The translations under genes were made by a program, and so were the position numbers. A stretch of DNA of 64,000 nt from Rhodococcus sp. IEGM 1409 (GTDB taxonomy: Bacteria; Actinomycetota; Actinomycetes; Mycobacteriales; Mycobacteriaceae). The DNA lies in the NCBI RefSeq assembly GCF_030056735.1, contig NZ_JASHKN010000010.1:200122-264121 (forward strand). Reading direction: 5' to 3'. Of this stretch, positions 1 through 8,790 are shown one piece after another (within the stretch, counting starts at the first letter, position 1; each line of letters opens with the position of its first letter). Under the pieces are notes generated by a model. The model was not told where the DNA came from, ran no database searches, and saw nothing but the letters and a program-made list of their open reading frames with translations.

Positions 1-157
<157 letters not shown>

Positions 158-170
158 ACATTTGTTCGGT

Positions 171-205
171 ATCGGCCCCGCACCTGTTGAAGGTGCGGGG
201 CCGAT
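171..205. terminator. Perfect hairpin terminator between asd and the convergent Imm51 gene
   Basis: A 15-bp perfect stem (171-185 paired with 191-205, arm ATCGGCCCCGCACCT) with a 5-base loop. It lies between two convergent genes, so it can serve both strands; there is no strong T-run. Confidence 0.8.
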
Positions 206-224
206 GTCGTTTCGACAGGGAGTG

Positions 225-566
225 CTAGTCGAGTTCGGAAATGGCGACCAGCCCGCCGAGGTAGTCGGCATCCGAATACGCTTTGGCGAGAAGCACTCCG
301 AGTTCACCAAGGGCTTCGTTGTCGCCGCCGTAGGCAACAAACGTGCCGGCTTCAGGATCGGTGCCGAACCGGCCTTCCAGGTGTGGCGCATCGCGGCCTA
401 CCACTGCGTGGGCGACCGAAGCCCAGTCGTAGCCGGAGCCTTCGAAGCCCTCTACCTGCTCGAATACCGCAGCCACCTTGCCGAAATGCTGGTCGGTGAG
501 CATCAGTGACCAGTTGCCCGGAGACGTTTCGAAAAGCTGCAGCGGTTCGATCGATGGTGATGTCAT
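225..566 (-). CDS. Imm51-family (immunity-protein-like) protein
   Basis: 113-residue acidic cytoplasmic protein with no signal peptide. The pattern LFETSPGNWSLML near residue 12, GSGYDWASVAHAV near residue 43, and FGTDPEAGTFVAYGGD-EAL-ELG in the second half matches the Imm51 family, which was defined from immunity genes in polymorphic-toxin loci but also occurs as orphan housekeeping-like genes in actinobacteria. There is no toxin gene next to it: the neighbours are asd (convergent) and a TetR gene 43 bp upstream on the same strand, with which it could be co-transcribed. The family call comes from the motif pattern; a protective role is not shown. Confidence 0.65.
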   Translation of the reverse strand: MTSPSIEPLQLFETSPGNWSLMLTDQHFGKVAAVFEQVEGFEGSGYDWASVAHAVVGRDAPHLEGRFGTDPEAGTFVAYGGDNEALGELGVLLAKAYSDADYLGGLVAISELD

Positions 567-609
567 GTGTGTATTGAAGCAGATCCGACCGACAGGTTTC
601 AGTCGTCTT

Positions 610-1251
610 CTAGCGACCTACCGACTGGGCGAGAGCTACGGCGAAGCTGGAAAGTCGTTCTCGGGTATAGGTTTCGGGGTCACTCACCGCCAGCCGTCCG
701 AGCATTTCGGCAAACGACATCATCGTGTGGGCGAGGAGAACGGGGTCCAGTCCTTCGAGTTTCGACTCGAGAGCGATGCCGGCTCGCGCCAGTTCTTCGG
801 CGCGCGCGAAAACCGCTCCGCGAGAGAGCTTCAACAGACCGTGATACTCGCTGGGTGCGTTCTCGACAGACGTGAGAATCAGTCGCCAGCGCGTCGGGTT
901 CGCGAGAACGGCGTCGACGAAGGCTCCGACGGTCCCGGTGTACGACGCGGCTGGGCCGAGTTCGCTCAGATCTGTCGGCATGGCTTCGAGCACCTGAGCG
1001 ATGGCTCGCTCGTGCTCGCGGCGCAGCAGTGCGGCGACGAGATCGGTCCTCGTATCAAAAATTGTGTAGAGGACGGGCTTGCCGACGCCGGCTTCGGCGG
1101 CGACTGATTCCATGCTGAGGTTGTGCAGGCCAACGCGGCCGGTGACCTCGAATGCTGCGTCGAGGAGCTGTTCGCGTCGTTGCTCGGGCGCCATGCGCGG
1201 AGCGTACTTTCGACGCGGCGTGTCCGTTGTGTCTGACTGTGACCTGGTCAT
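610..1251 (-). CDS. TetR/AcrR-family transcriptional regulator
   Basis: 213 residues. The N-terminal helix-turn-helix (about residues 20-65) reads RREQLLDAAFEVTGRVGLHNLSMESVAAEAGVGKPVLYTIF, shown here in pieces as RREQLLDAAF and GVGKPVLYTIF, the typical TetR recognition helix followed by a C-terminal ligand domain. I chose ATG 1251 because GGAGGTGAG lies 8-16 bases upstream; an in-frame ATG at 1335 lacks such a site and would add 28 unrelated residues. The gene is divergent from the acyl-CoA dehydrogenase/MpaB operon starting at 1411 and probably controls it and itself through the repeats at 1307-1359. The Imm51-like gene follows 43 bp downstream. Confidence 0.85.
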   Translation of the reverse strand: MTRSQSDTTDTPRRKYAPRMAPEQRREQLLDAAFEVTGRVGLHNLSMESVAAEAGVGKPVLYTIFDTRTDLVAALLRREHERAIAQVLEAMPTDLSELGPAASYTGTVGAFVDAVLANPTRWRLILTSVENAPSEYHGLLKLSRGAVFARAEELARAGIALESKLEGLDPVLLAHTMMSFAEMLGRLAVSDPETYTRERLSSFAVALAQSVGR

Positions 1252-1306
1252 CGTGTGCCTCACCTCCGCTCCCACCCTAATCTGCCAGCCGCTTCTCCAT
1301 GAATCA

Positions 1307-1359
1307 TACGCAACCGTTGTATTCGACGTCTGCAATTGTTACGGTGGCGTTGTATTCGA
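1307..1359. promoter_or_regulatory. Candidate operator: 12-bp direct repeats in the divergent promoter region
   Basis: CGTTGTATTCGA occurs twice as a perfect direct repeat (1315-1326 and 1348-1359), centres 33 bp apart, about three helical turns. The first copy overlaps a small palindrome CAAC-C-GTTG (1311-1319), and TACGCAACCGT (1307-1317) is roughly inverted at 1341-1350. The position between the TetR gene and the acyl-CoA dehydrogenase gene fits a TetR operator, but binding is inferred. Confidence 0.45.
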
Positions 1360-1410
1360 AGGGGTGCTCAGTGAGGCGCCTCTGCCGAGATCTCGAGGAG
1401 AACAACCGCT

Positions 1411-3186
1411 ATGAGAGCGCCGAATGATCTGTTGCTCCATCCCTCCACTTGCGATCGGCCGGAGTTCGACGCAACCACGCGGAGACTGCTGGGCGCGACC
1501 GTCGACTGGTTCGAGGCGCGTGGAAAGAGTCGGCTCCTGGCCGACTATCACGAGAAAACCTTCTACTCCGATTTCCTCGATTTCGCGGCGAAGGAAGGAC
1601 TGTTCGCTACATTTCTGACGCCTGCCCGCGACAGCGGCGGAGACTCCGACAAGCGCTGGGATACCAGTCGTATCGCCGCGTTGTCCGAGATCCTCGGCTT
1701 CTACGGACTCAACTACTGGTACCCGTGGCAGGTGACCATCCTCGGTCTCGGGCCGGTGTGGCAGAGCGACAACGAGACGGCAAGGGCGCGAGCAGCTTCC
1801 GCGTTGACTTCCGGAGGTGTTGCGGCATTCGGATTGTCCGAGAAAGAGCACGGCGCCGACGTCTACTCCACCGACATGATCTTGACGTCGACCGGCAGTG
1901 GCGGCTACCTGGCCAGCGGTTCGAAGTACTACATCGGAAATGGCAACTGTGCCAACACTGTTTCCGTCTTCGGTCGCGTCGACGGGGTGGACGGTGCTGA
2001 TCAGTACGTCTTCTTCTACGCTGACTCGGACCATCCGGCATTCACCGTGGTGAAGAACATCGTTCCGGCGCAGATGTACGTAGCGGAGTTCTCGCTCGCC
2101 GACTATCCCGTTGCGGCAGAAGATATTCTGCATACCGGTGAGGCAGCATTCAGTGCCGCACTCAACACGGTGAACATCGGAAAATTCAACCTGTGCTTCG
2201 GCGGAATCGGTATGTCGACACATGCGTTGTACGAGACGATCACACACGCGCACAATCGAATTCTGTTCGGCAATCCAGTCACTGCCTTCCCTCACGTGCG
2301 ACGTGAATTCGTCGACGCGTACGCGCGCCTGCTGGCAATGAGGCTTTTCTCGGATCGAGCGGTGGACTATTTCCGTACTGCATCGCCCGAAGACCGCCGC
2401 TATCTCTTGTTCAACCCCGTCACCAAGATGAAGGTGACAACCGAAGCGCAGAAAGTGATCGGACTGCTCTCCGACATCGCTGCGGCAAAGGGTTTCGAGA
2501 AGGACAGCTACCTCGCGGTGGCGAAGATGGATGTCGACGGGTTGCCCAAACTCGAGGGGACCGTCGCCGTCAATCTCGCCCTTATCGCCAAGTTCATGCC
2601 GGCGTACCTCTCTGCCCCCGAGTCGTTTCCGGCGATTCCGACGCGCAATGACGCAGCCGACGACGAATTCCTGTTCCGTCAGGGCCCGGCACGGGGGTTG
2701 TCGAAGGTTCGATTCGATGACTGGCGAGCGGTGTACGCGAAGTTCGCGGATGTTCCCAACGTCGCGTTGTTCGTCGAGCAGGCAGAAGCGCTCGTGACCC
2801 TTCTGGCCGAAGCTGCACCGGATGCGGCGCAGCAGGCCGACTTGGACTTCGGCCTGGCGATCACTGAACTCTTCACCCTCGTCGTCTACGGCCAGTTGAT
2901 CCTCGAACAAGCGAAGATCTTGCGATTGGACGAGGGACACCGGAACGGTGGAGTGGTGGATCAGATCTTCGACGTCCTGGTTCGCGACTTCAGTGCTGCA
3001 GCGGTGGAGTTGTACGGAAAACCCAGCGCCAGCGAAGGCCAACAACGGTTGGCCCTTGCATCCATTCGGCGTCCCGCGTTTGCGACCGAGCGATTCGAGT
3101 ACGTCTGGCAGCAGGTTGTGGCTCTGTCTGGTGCATACGAAATGAACGGTGCTGGAGAAACGAACGGGGAGAATCGAAATGTCTGA
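1411..3186 (+). CDS. Acyl-CoA dehydrogenase family protein
   Basis: 591-residue flavoprotein of the acyl-CoA dehydrogenase superfamily, expected to introduce a double bond at C2-C3 of an acyl-CoA with FAD. The middle domain carries VAAFGLSEKEHGAD (about 137-150), the flavin-binding stretch of the family, followed by a beta-domain with SGSKYYIGNGNC near 169-180. It is longer than the usual 380-400 residues, having an extra C-terminal helical region as in the FadE5-like and acyl-oxidase-like branches. The start is ATG 1411 with GAGGAGAAC 7 bases upstream. The stop overlaps the next gene by 8 bp, so the two are co-translated. The substrate cannot be told from sequence. Confidence 0.8.
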   Translation: MRAPNDLLLHPSTCDRPEFDATTRRLLGATVDWFEARGKSRLLADYHEKTFYSDFLDFAAKEGLFATFLTPARDSGGDSDKRWDTSRIAALSEILGFYGLNYWYPWQVTILGLGPVWQSDNETARARAASALTSGGVAAFGLSEKEHGADVYSTDMILTSTGSGGYLASGSKYYIGNGNCANTVSVFGRVDGVDGADQYVFFYADSDHPAFTVVKNIVPAQMYVAEFSLADYPVAAEDILHTGEAAFSAALNTVNIGKFNLCFGGIGMSTHALYETITHAHNRILFGNPVTAFPHVRREFVDAYARLLAMRLFSDRAVDYFRTASPEDRRYLLFNPVTKMKVTTEAQKVIGLLSDIAAAKGFEKDSYLAVAKMDVDGLPKLEGTVAVNLALIAKFMPAYLSAPESFPAIPTRNDAADDEFLFRQGPARGLSKVRFDDWRAVYAKFADVPNVALFVEQAEALVTLLAEAAPDAAQQADLDFGLAITELFTLVVYGQLILEQAKILRLDEGHRNGGVVDQIFDVLVRDFSAAAVELYGKPSASEGQQRLALASIRRPAFATERFEYVWQQVVALSGAYEMNGAGETNGENRNV

Positions 3187-4111
3187 ACTGAACATGAATC
3201 GACCGCGTGAGGATTACGGCTTCTTCGGCCCAGGATCACCCAGTTGGAAAATTTGGGCAGCTCCGACAGCATTGATCGGTTTCCAGCGGTCAGTGGTGCT
3301 CGAGCACTTCGACCCCTTCCTTGCTGCCGCAGTGGCAGACATGAGCGGGATCTACAGCGATCCGGCCGGGCGACTCGACCGAACCTTGGCCTACTTCCTG
3401 ACGGTCGCCACTGCCGACGGGCGGACGGCACTGGCCTTGTCCGACCATCTCATGACGGTTCACGCTCAGGCCACGGGCATCGAACCGATTACCGGAACTC
3501 GTTACAGTGCAAATAATCCGGCGTCACAGCTTTGGATCCACGTGACCGGTTGGCATTCGGTGCTCAAGTGCTACGAGATGTACGGGCCGGGCCCACTCTC
3601 CGCCGTCGAAGAGCAGCGGTACTGGGAAGAATGTGTGATCGCTGCCGAACTACAGACATGCAAGGCGTCCGACGTTCCATGCTCGCGAGACGAGGTACGT
3701 GAGTACTTTGCAGAAGTCAGGCCCAGATTGTGTACCTCCGAGCGTGCCAACCGGGCGATGCACTACTTGTTGAGAACTCCGAGAGCGCAGGGGAAGACGA
3801 AGTTCGCGACATTCAGCCGAGTGGTCGCGCCGGCCACTATCGCGACTTTGCCCGGCTGGATGCGAACGATGGGTGGGTTCGATCAGTCCGCGTTGTCGGA
3901 CAGGGCAATTGCGCCCGCGGTGCGAACTGCGGTCCGGGTGGGCAGTTCACCGAAGAACATGACCACTGCTCTGAAAGTCATTGCGCCGATGACGGGCAAG
4001 GTGTTGGAGCGCCACCTGCGTGACGAGCAACCCCTTGACCCGAGGGTTGTCACTCCAGCGGAGATTCGGGAGCGATTCCCGCGAGCCACCAAGGTTCCAC
4101 AGGCAGTCTGA
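3179..4111 (+). CDS. MpaB-family (DUF2236) oxygenase-like protein
   Basis: 310 residues. The segment SQLWIHVTGWHSVLKCYEMY (about 118-137), followed by GPGPLS and a tryptophan-rich helix, matches the DUF2236/MpaB family, which includes heme-binding rubber oxygenase (Lcp)-like proteins and many uncharacterised mycobacterial and rhodococcal members. The HVTG histidine and an early D-P-R-L-D-R-T segment fit the family's conserved core. ATG 3179 overlaps the stop of the dehydrogenase gene and has GGGGAG 8 bases upstream; the in-frame ATG at 3149 is less likely. Linkage to the dehydrogenase suggests oxidation of a lipid or terpenoid; this is inference. A hairpin terminator follows. Confidence 0.75.
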   Translation: MSELNMNRPREDYGFFGPGSPSWKIWAAPTALIGFQRSVVLEHFDPFLAAAVADMSGIYSDPAGRLDRTLAYFLTVATADGRTALALSDHLMTVHAQATGIEPITGTRYSANNPASQLWIHVTGWHSVLKCYEMYGPGPLSAVEEQRYWEECVIAAELQTCKASDVPCSRDEVREYFAEVRPRLCTSERANRAMHYLLRTPRAQGKTKFATFSRVVAPATIATLPGWMRTMGGFDQSALSDRAIAPAVRTAVRVGSSPKNMTTALKVIAPMTGKVLERHLRDEQPLDPRVVTPAEIRERFPRATKVPQAV

Positions 4112-4120
4112 CGGATTCGC

Positions 4121-4175
4121 CACGGCCTGTGGGCTCCGTATCGGATGCTGATGTCCGATGCGGAGCCTGGCCGTG
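4121..4175. terminator. Bidirectional two-tier hairpin terminator
   Basis: Inner 14-bp stem 4132-4145/4154-4167 (one G-U pair) nested in an outer CACGGCC/GGCCGTG stem (4121-4127/4169-4175). It sits between the convergent MpaB-like and DUF222-HNH genes. Confidence 0.75.
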
Positions 4176-4200
4176 TTCTGTTGTGCCTGAGAAGCTGTTC

Positions 4201-5499
4201 TCAGGTTTTGAAGGTGGTGTTCGCCGGTCGCGGGTGCTGCTGCGGGTCGATCGAGGGCGGCGGGATGAACCACGGTTTGTTGTCGACGCCGATCCGGATC
4301 GCCCATTTTCCGGCGAACCCGGATGTGCGGTGCATCAGCCGGTGATGCGAACGGCACAGCAGGACCAGGTTGTTCATCACCGTCGGCCCGCCGTTCGCCC
4401 AGTGCCGGATATGGTGCGCATCCGTCCACGCCGGTACGCACGTACACCCCGGGAACGCGCAGCCCCTGTCGCGGGCGATCAGGGCGACGCGTTGTTCGGC
4501 GGTGACCAATCGTTTTCCGGGTTTCGCATCCAAGGGTGCTCCGTGATCGTCGAGTAGGACGGTCGAGAGGAAGCAGTCACACCCCAGAAGTCTGGTCTGC
4601 GAGACCGACAGCGGTCCCAGCCACGGCATATGCCCGACATCGAGATCCGGCAGAGGCGCTCCACCATCAGACGGTGTTGCGGCGCAGTCGCGATGCTCGG
4701 CCAGGTCCCGGGCGTTGATGTGCACGTTCACGTGCGGACGTTGCCCTCCGTCGGTACCGGTCTTGGCGCAGTCGAGGTAGCGGCGGATCAGTTCGGTGAA
4801 CCCGTCCGCCGTCCGCTTCGCCGCGGACCGTGCATCGGGGGTCCCATCGGGCGCCGGGGTGGGCATCGTCAGATTCGACAACGCCGAGAGCAGCATTTCG
4901 CCGGTGAGGGCATCGAAATCGCCTCGCACCACCACCCGGCCGTTCAAGGTCGAGGCGATGCGGAGCTCATTGCGATCCACGTCCTCGGCGGGCGGAATCT
5001 CATCCGATTCGAACACGCGCTCCAAAGTCGCGATCACGTGCCGCACCTTCGTCGTTGTCGCCTCCACCCCCGACGCAGCCGCGAGCAACAGGTCGATGCA
5101 GCGAGGTAACGCCTCCTCCGGCATCCCCTTCGGCGGGGATTCGCAGAACGGCACGATCAGCACGGCGTGATCGAACGAGCAATCCCCGCAATCAAATCTC
5201 GCTGCCACCGCCGGAAACGGCCGTAGCGCCGCGCCCAGGGCGGCGATCTTCTTCCCGTCCCGAACCTGCAGCATCGTGTTGCCTGCCAACCACGCACCCA
5301 CACCGCGGCACGCGACTACCCGATCATCCGGGCGCATCGACAGTTCGTCCACCACCGCCACCCGCACCGCTTCCAGACGCAGAATCTCCGCACTCGCCGA
5401 CACCGCAGCCGCACGCAACTCAGCAGCAGACAACCGCCACAACCGCCCGCGCAACCCCACCGCAGAACCCGACACCACATCCGACAACAAAACACTCAT
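4201..5499 (-). CDS. DUF222 / HNH endonuclease domain protein (13E12 repeat type)
   Basis: 432 residues: a long helical DUF222 region followed by a C-terminal HNH nuclease motif, with CAFPGCTC then DAHHIRHWANGG and NLVLLCRSHHRLMH, giving paired cysteines and the catalytic histidines. This is the actinobacterial 13E12 repeat family, often multicopy and present on the REP13E12 elements of mycobacteria. ATG 5499 is preferred over an in-frame upstream ATG at 5538 because a purine-rich GGGGGAT precedes it and because the LexA box at 5529-5548 would overlap the longer reading. The SOS box indicates DNA-damage induction. The biological role of the nuclease is unknown. There are no flanking repeats to suggest recent movement. 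Confidence 0.85.
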   Translation of the reverse strand: MSVLLSDVVSGSAVGLRGRLWRLSAAELRAAAVSASAEILRLEAVRVAVVDELSMRPDDRVVACRGVGAWLAGNTMLQVRDGKKIAALGAALRPFPAVAARFDCGDCSFDHAVLIVPFCESPPKGMPEEALPRCIDLLLAAASGVEATTTKVRHVIATLERVFESDEIPPAEDVDRNELRIASTLNGRVVVRGDFDALTGEMLLSALSNLTMPTPAPDGTPDARSAAKRTADGFTELIRRYLDCAKTGTDGGQRPHVNVHINARDLAEHRDCAATPSDGGAPLPDLDVGHMPWLGPLSVSQTRLLGCDCFLSTVLLDDHGAPLDAKPGKRLVTAEQRVALIARDRGCAFPGCTCVPAWTDAHHIRHWANGGPTVMNNLVLLCRSHHRLMHRTSGFAGKWAIRIGVDNKPWFIPPPSIDPQQHPRPANTTFKT

Positions 5500-5528
5500 A
5501 GAATCCCCCGATCCCCTCCCCAAAGCAT

Positions 5529-5548
5529 ACTCGAACACACGTTCGAGT
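5529..5548 (-). promoter_or_regulatory. LexA (SOS) box upstream of the DUF222-HNH gene
   Basis: Perfect inverted repeat ACTCGAAC-N4-GTTCGAGT whose core TCGAAC-N4-GTTCGA (5531-5546) is exactly the mycobacterial/actinobacterial LexA consensus. It lies 30-49 bp upstream of the chosen start codon, where LexA binding would block the promoter. Confidence 0.85.
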
Positions 5549-5702
5549 CAAGGGAATTTTCGAATCGCCGACTTCTCGCAAAGATTCAAGGGTGTATCCG
5601 TTGTCCGCGAATGTGTTTCGTCGGGACGGAGGACCTCATCGAGTATGACAACCGATGGGGTGGGGTATGGGTCGCCGATTCTCGACCCTTGGTTGGAGAA
5701 TG

Positions 5703-5741
5703 CGGTCGGTGTTTGACCGTGCGAGCACGCGGGTAACCCGC
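5703..5741. promoter_or_regulatory. Inverted repeats upstream of the multicopper oxidase gene
   Basis: Two small inverted repeats: CGGTC-N7-GACCG (5703-5719) and GCGGGT-A-ACCCGC (5729-5741). The second lies 31 bp before the GTG start and could be an operator; nothing identifies the protein. Confidence 0.3.
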
Positions 5742-5772
5742 TCCGGATGCCGTCAGCGTGAGGGGGCCGTGA

Positions 5773-7539
5773 GTGGACGAGTCACACAAGATCCGTCGCC
5801 GATCGTTTGTTCAAGGGCTTGGCTTGCTGGCCGGACTCAGTGCATTGTCCGCTGGATCTGCGACGGCTCGACCTCCTGATGTCGATCCACTGCGCCCGTT
5901 CCAACTTCCGTCGCCCCGGCTGGAACCGTTCCGGGAGTCCCTTCCTGTCCTGCCGGGCATTTCGGGTGGCAATCTGGAACTTCGTGCGGCGTCGTCGATG
6001 CACCGTTTCCATCCAGACCTACCGCCGTCGCCGTCGCTGGGTTACGGCGGAATGGACTATCTGGGCCCCACCATCGAGGCGCACGTCGATCAGCTCGTGA
6101 CAGTGCGATACGCCAATGACATTGCCGCGTATCCGCTTGCCGCCGATGTCGATCCGGGTCTGCACGGTGTGAGCGACCTCGACCGCACACAGGTCCCCAC
6201 CTCGCTTCACCTGCACGGAGGGGTTACTGCACCACAGTTCGACGGACATCCGGAGTTGATCCAGCGTCCGGGCGAAGGTTTGGTCCACGAATACACGAAT
6301 GGTCGTGCGGCCGGTAATCTCTGGTACCACGATCACGCCATGGGGATGACTCGCCTCAACGTCTACGCCGGGTTGGTCGGGATGTATTTTCTCCGTGACG
6401 ACGCTGACACAGGCAACGCTGGGAATTCACTCGGCTTGCCGTCCGGTGAGTTCGAACTTCCGATGATTCTGCAGGACAAGGTATTCACCTCCGACGGTCA
6501 GCAGAGTGTCCGTTCCACGTGGCTCACTCCGCAAGGTTCATGGGATCCGGCGACTCCCGGTGACGTGGGTGTGGTGAACGGAGTCGTATGGCCGAAAGTG
6601 GAGGTGGCTCGCGGACTGTATCGATTGCGGCTGCTCAACGCCGCAACCTACTCCGTGTGGAATCTGCACTTCGCAAATCGTATGCGGTTCTGGGTGATCG
6701 GGTCCGAAGGTGGGTTGCTGGCCGCTCCTGCGCCGACGGATCACGTCCGGTTGAGTCCAGGTGAACGCGCTGATCTGCTGGTCGACTTCAGCATGCTCGA
6801 CCCAGGCACGACGGTGGAATTGCGCAACGACGAACCGGTACCTCTTGCAGTGGCTCAACGCGGCACGCAGGTGATGCCGGTCTTCTGTCGGTTCGATGTG
6901 GGCAGCGCAGCGGGGTTCACTGGATCGATCCCGCAGCAGCTGAATTCCATTGCCGCCGAACCAGAATCCCCGGAGGTGGTGCGAAATCTCACGATCATGC
7001 AGCTGTCGCGTCCGTCGGACTATCCCTCGATCACCATGTCGCTCAACAATTTGCGGTTCACCGATTCGGATATCGAACTGCCGCGTCAGGGAACTGTCGA
7101 GCAATGGAATCTGATCAACATCACCACGGAACCGCATCCGATTCATCTGCATCTGGTGGCGTTCCGCGTTGTGGGACGCCAGAACATCGACACTGCAGCG
7201 CTGATGCAGCGGTATCCGGTACCTGACTTGGGGGTCCGGTGGACGCCGTCGGCCGAGGAGTTCGTGACCTCTTCGCTGAGGCCTCCCGAAGTGTGGGAAA
7301 CGGGGGAGAAGGACACAGTGATCGTGGATGCCAACTCGATTACCCGCGTGATCGTTCGCTTTCCGACGGCGGACGAGCTGGGCTTCGATCCGGATGCAAC
7401 TTTCGCGAGAGGTTCCATGGCGGACCACTCGGCACACGGCGAGGCTGGCATGGGGGACCTGCAGGGGTACGTCTGGCACTGCCACATGCTCGATCACGAA
7501 GACCACGACATGATGTTGCGGTACCGGGTGGTGACGTAG
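5773..7539 (+). CDS. Tat-exported multicopper oxidase
   Basis: 588 residues. The N-terminus has RRRSFVQG (8-15) followed by a hydrophobic stretch ending in ATA, a twin-arginine signal, so the folded copper protein should be exported. All four copper motifs are present: HLHGG (146-150), WYHDH (184-188), HPIHLH (about 453-458) and HCHMLDHEDHDMM (569-581), giving the type 1, 2 and 3 sites; Met 580 or 581 can be the axial type 1 ligand. The domain plan resembles the CotA/bilirubin-oxidase/phenoxazinone-synthase branch, which oxidises phenols or metals with O2. The GTG start follows a G-rich stretch. It stands alone upstream of the CoA-transferase gene (35 bp gap). The substrate is unknown. Confidence 0.9.
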   Translation: MDESHKIRRRSFVQGLGLLAGLSALSAGSATARPPDVDPLRPFQLPSPRLEPFRESLPVLPGISGGNLELRAASSMHRFHPDLPPSPSLGYGGMDYLGPTIEAHVDQLVTVRYANDIAAYPLAADVDPGLHGVSDLDRTQVPTSLHLHGGVTAPQFDGHPELIQRPGEGLVHEYTNGRAAGNLWYHDHAMGMTRLNVYAGLVGMYFLRDDADTGNAGNSLGLPSGEFELPMILQDKVFTSDGQQSVRSTWLTPQGSWDPATPGDVGVVNGVVWPKVEVARGLYRLRLLNAATYSVWNLHFANRMRFWVIGSEGGLLAAPAPTDHVRLSPGERADLLVDFSMLDPGTTVELRNDEPVPLAVAQRGTQVMPVFCRFDVGSAAGFTGSIPQQLNSIAAEPESPEVVRNLTIMQLSRPSDYPSITMSLNNLRFTDSDIELPRQGTVEQWNLINITTEPHPIHLHLVAFRVVGRQNIDTAALMQRYPVPDLGVRWTPSAEEFVTSSLRPPEVWETGEKDTVIVDANSITRVIVRFPTADELGFDPDATFARGSMADHSAHGEAGMGDLQGYVWHCHMLDHEDHDMMLRYRVVT

Positions 7540-7574
7540 CCTTCAAAGGGAGAAAGTTCCCAGAGGAGGCAGCT

Positions 7575-8789
7575 GTGTCGGAAGGTGCGCCCACCGGGCC
7601 CTTGGACGGATATCGGGTGATTGAACTCGGATCCTTGATCGCCGGGCCCTTCGCCGGGAAATTGCTCGGCGACATGGGAGCCGACGTGATCAAGATCGAA
7701 TCACCGGGCCGCCCAGACCCGCTTCGTACCTGGGGTCAGGCTGAGCAGGACGGTCATCGATTCTTCTGGACGGTTCACGCCCGCAACAAGCGATGTGTGA
7801 CGTTGGACCTTCGCGTCGACGCGGGCCGAGACCTGTTTCTGAATCTGGTCGAACATGCCGACGTGGTGGTCGAGAACTTCCGGCCGGGCACCCTCGAGAA
7901 ATGGGGTCTGGGATTCGACGTGCTCAGCGCGCGCAACCCGAAGTTGGTCTTGGCCAGGGTATCCGGGTACGGGCAGAGCGGACCGCAGGCGAAGAGTGCC
8001 GGCTACGCCTCGGTGGCCGAAGCAGTTAGCGGATTTCGGCATCTGAACGGCTATCCAGGGCAGGCACCTCCGCGTATTGCCCTTTCGCTCGGAGATTCCC
8101 TCGGTGGGATGTTCGCCGTTCAAGGAGTGTTGGCAGCGTTGCTCTCGCGAGAGCGGACTGGCCGCGGTCAGGTCGTCGACGTTGCTCTCACGGAATCCTG
8201 TCTGGCAGTGCAGGAATCCACGATTCCGGATTACGACCGGGGCGGCATCATCCGGCAGCCATCGGGAACGAGGTTGGAGGGTATCGCGCCGTCCAACATC
8301 TATCAGACCTCTGAAGGAAACTGGGTGGTGATCGCAGCCAATCAGGACACGTTGTTCGCTCGGCTGTGCAGCATCATGGGTTCACCGGAACTTGCTCAGG
8401 ACAAGCGTTTTGCGGATCACGTTGCGCGCGGAAAGCATCAGGACGAACTCGACGAACTGATCGCCGAATGGGTTGCGGCACAGGATCCCGCGACGCTGGT
8501 GGAACGGCTGACCGAGGTGGGAGTTGTTGCCGGACCGATCAATACGGTTGAAGACGTCGTCAAGGATCCGCAGTTGATCGAACGGGGAATGCTCGTCGAC
8601 CACTACGACGAGCGGATCGGGGAAAACGTCCTCGGCTTGGGCGTCGTGCCTACCTTCAGTGAGACCCCTGGATCCGTGCGCAACGCGGGAGCTGCGGCGC
8701 CGGGTCACGACAACTCCTCGGTCTGGGGCGGGCTCCTCGGACTCTCGGACGACGAGCAGGCAGAACTGAAGATGAAGGGCGTGATCTGA
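7575..8789 (+). CDS. Family III (CaiB/BaiF) CoA-transferase
   Basis: 404 residues. The opening GYRVIELGSLIAGPFAGKLLGDMGADVIKIE (cited in pieces: ELGSLIAGPFAGKLLGDMGA, DVIKIE) and RNKRCVTLDLR are hallmarks of family III CoA-transferases, which move CoA between carboxylic acids through an enzyme-bound acyl-aspartate; the central SLGDSLGGMFAVQGVLAAL block is also typical. GTG 7575 is chosen because GAGGAGG sits 5-11 bases upstream; the reading frame stays open further upstream through the oxidase gene but has no reason to be translated. One base separates it from the HMG-CoA lyase-like gene, so they form an operon that could activate and cleave a branched acid, for example in leucine or terpenoid breakdown (inference). 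Confidence 0.88.
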   Translation: MSEGAPTGPLDGYRVIELGSLIAGPFAGKLLGDMGADVIKIESPGRPDPLRTWGQAEQDGHRFFWTVHARNKRCVTLDLRVDAGRDLFLNLVEHADVVVENFRPGTLEKWGLGFDVLSARNPKLVLARVSGYGQSGPQAKSAGYASVAEAVSGFRHLNGYPGQAPPRIALSLGDSLGGMFAVQGVLAALLSRERTGRGQVVDVALTESCLAVQESTIPDYDRGGIIRQPSGTRLEGIAPSNIYQTSEGNWVVIAANQDTLFARLCSIMGSPELAQDKRFADHVARGKHQDELDELIAEWVAAQDPATLVERLTEVGVVAGPINTVEDVVKDPQLIERGMLVDHYDERIGENVLGLGVVPTFSETPGSVRNAGAAAPGHDNSSVWGGLLGLSDDEQAELKMKGVI

Positions 8790-8790
8790 C

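Noticed and set aside
1339..3195. 618-codon open frame on the minus strand over the acyl-CoA dehydrogenase gene
   Set aside because: Shadow of the GC-rich sense gene: Arg/His/Gln-rich translation, no family motif, and full overlap with a gene that has clear domain motifs.
5529..5548. TetR-type operator for the multicopper oxidase
   Set aside because: The core matches the LexA consensus exactly and is placed for the HNH gene, 225 bp away from the oxidase start.
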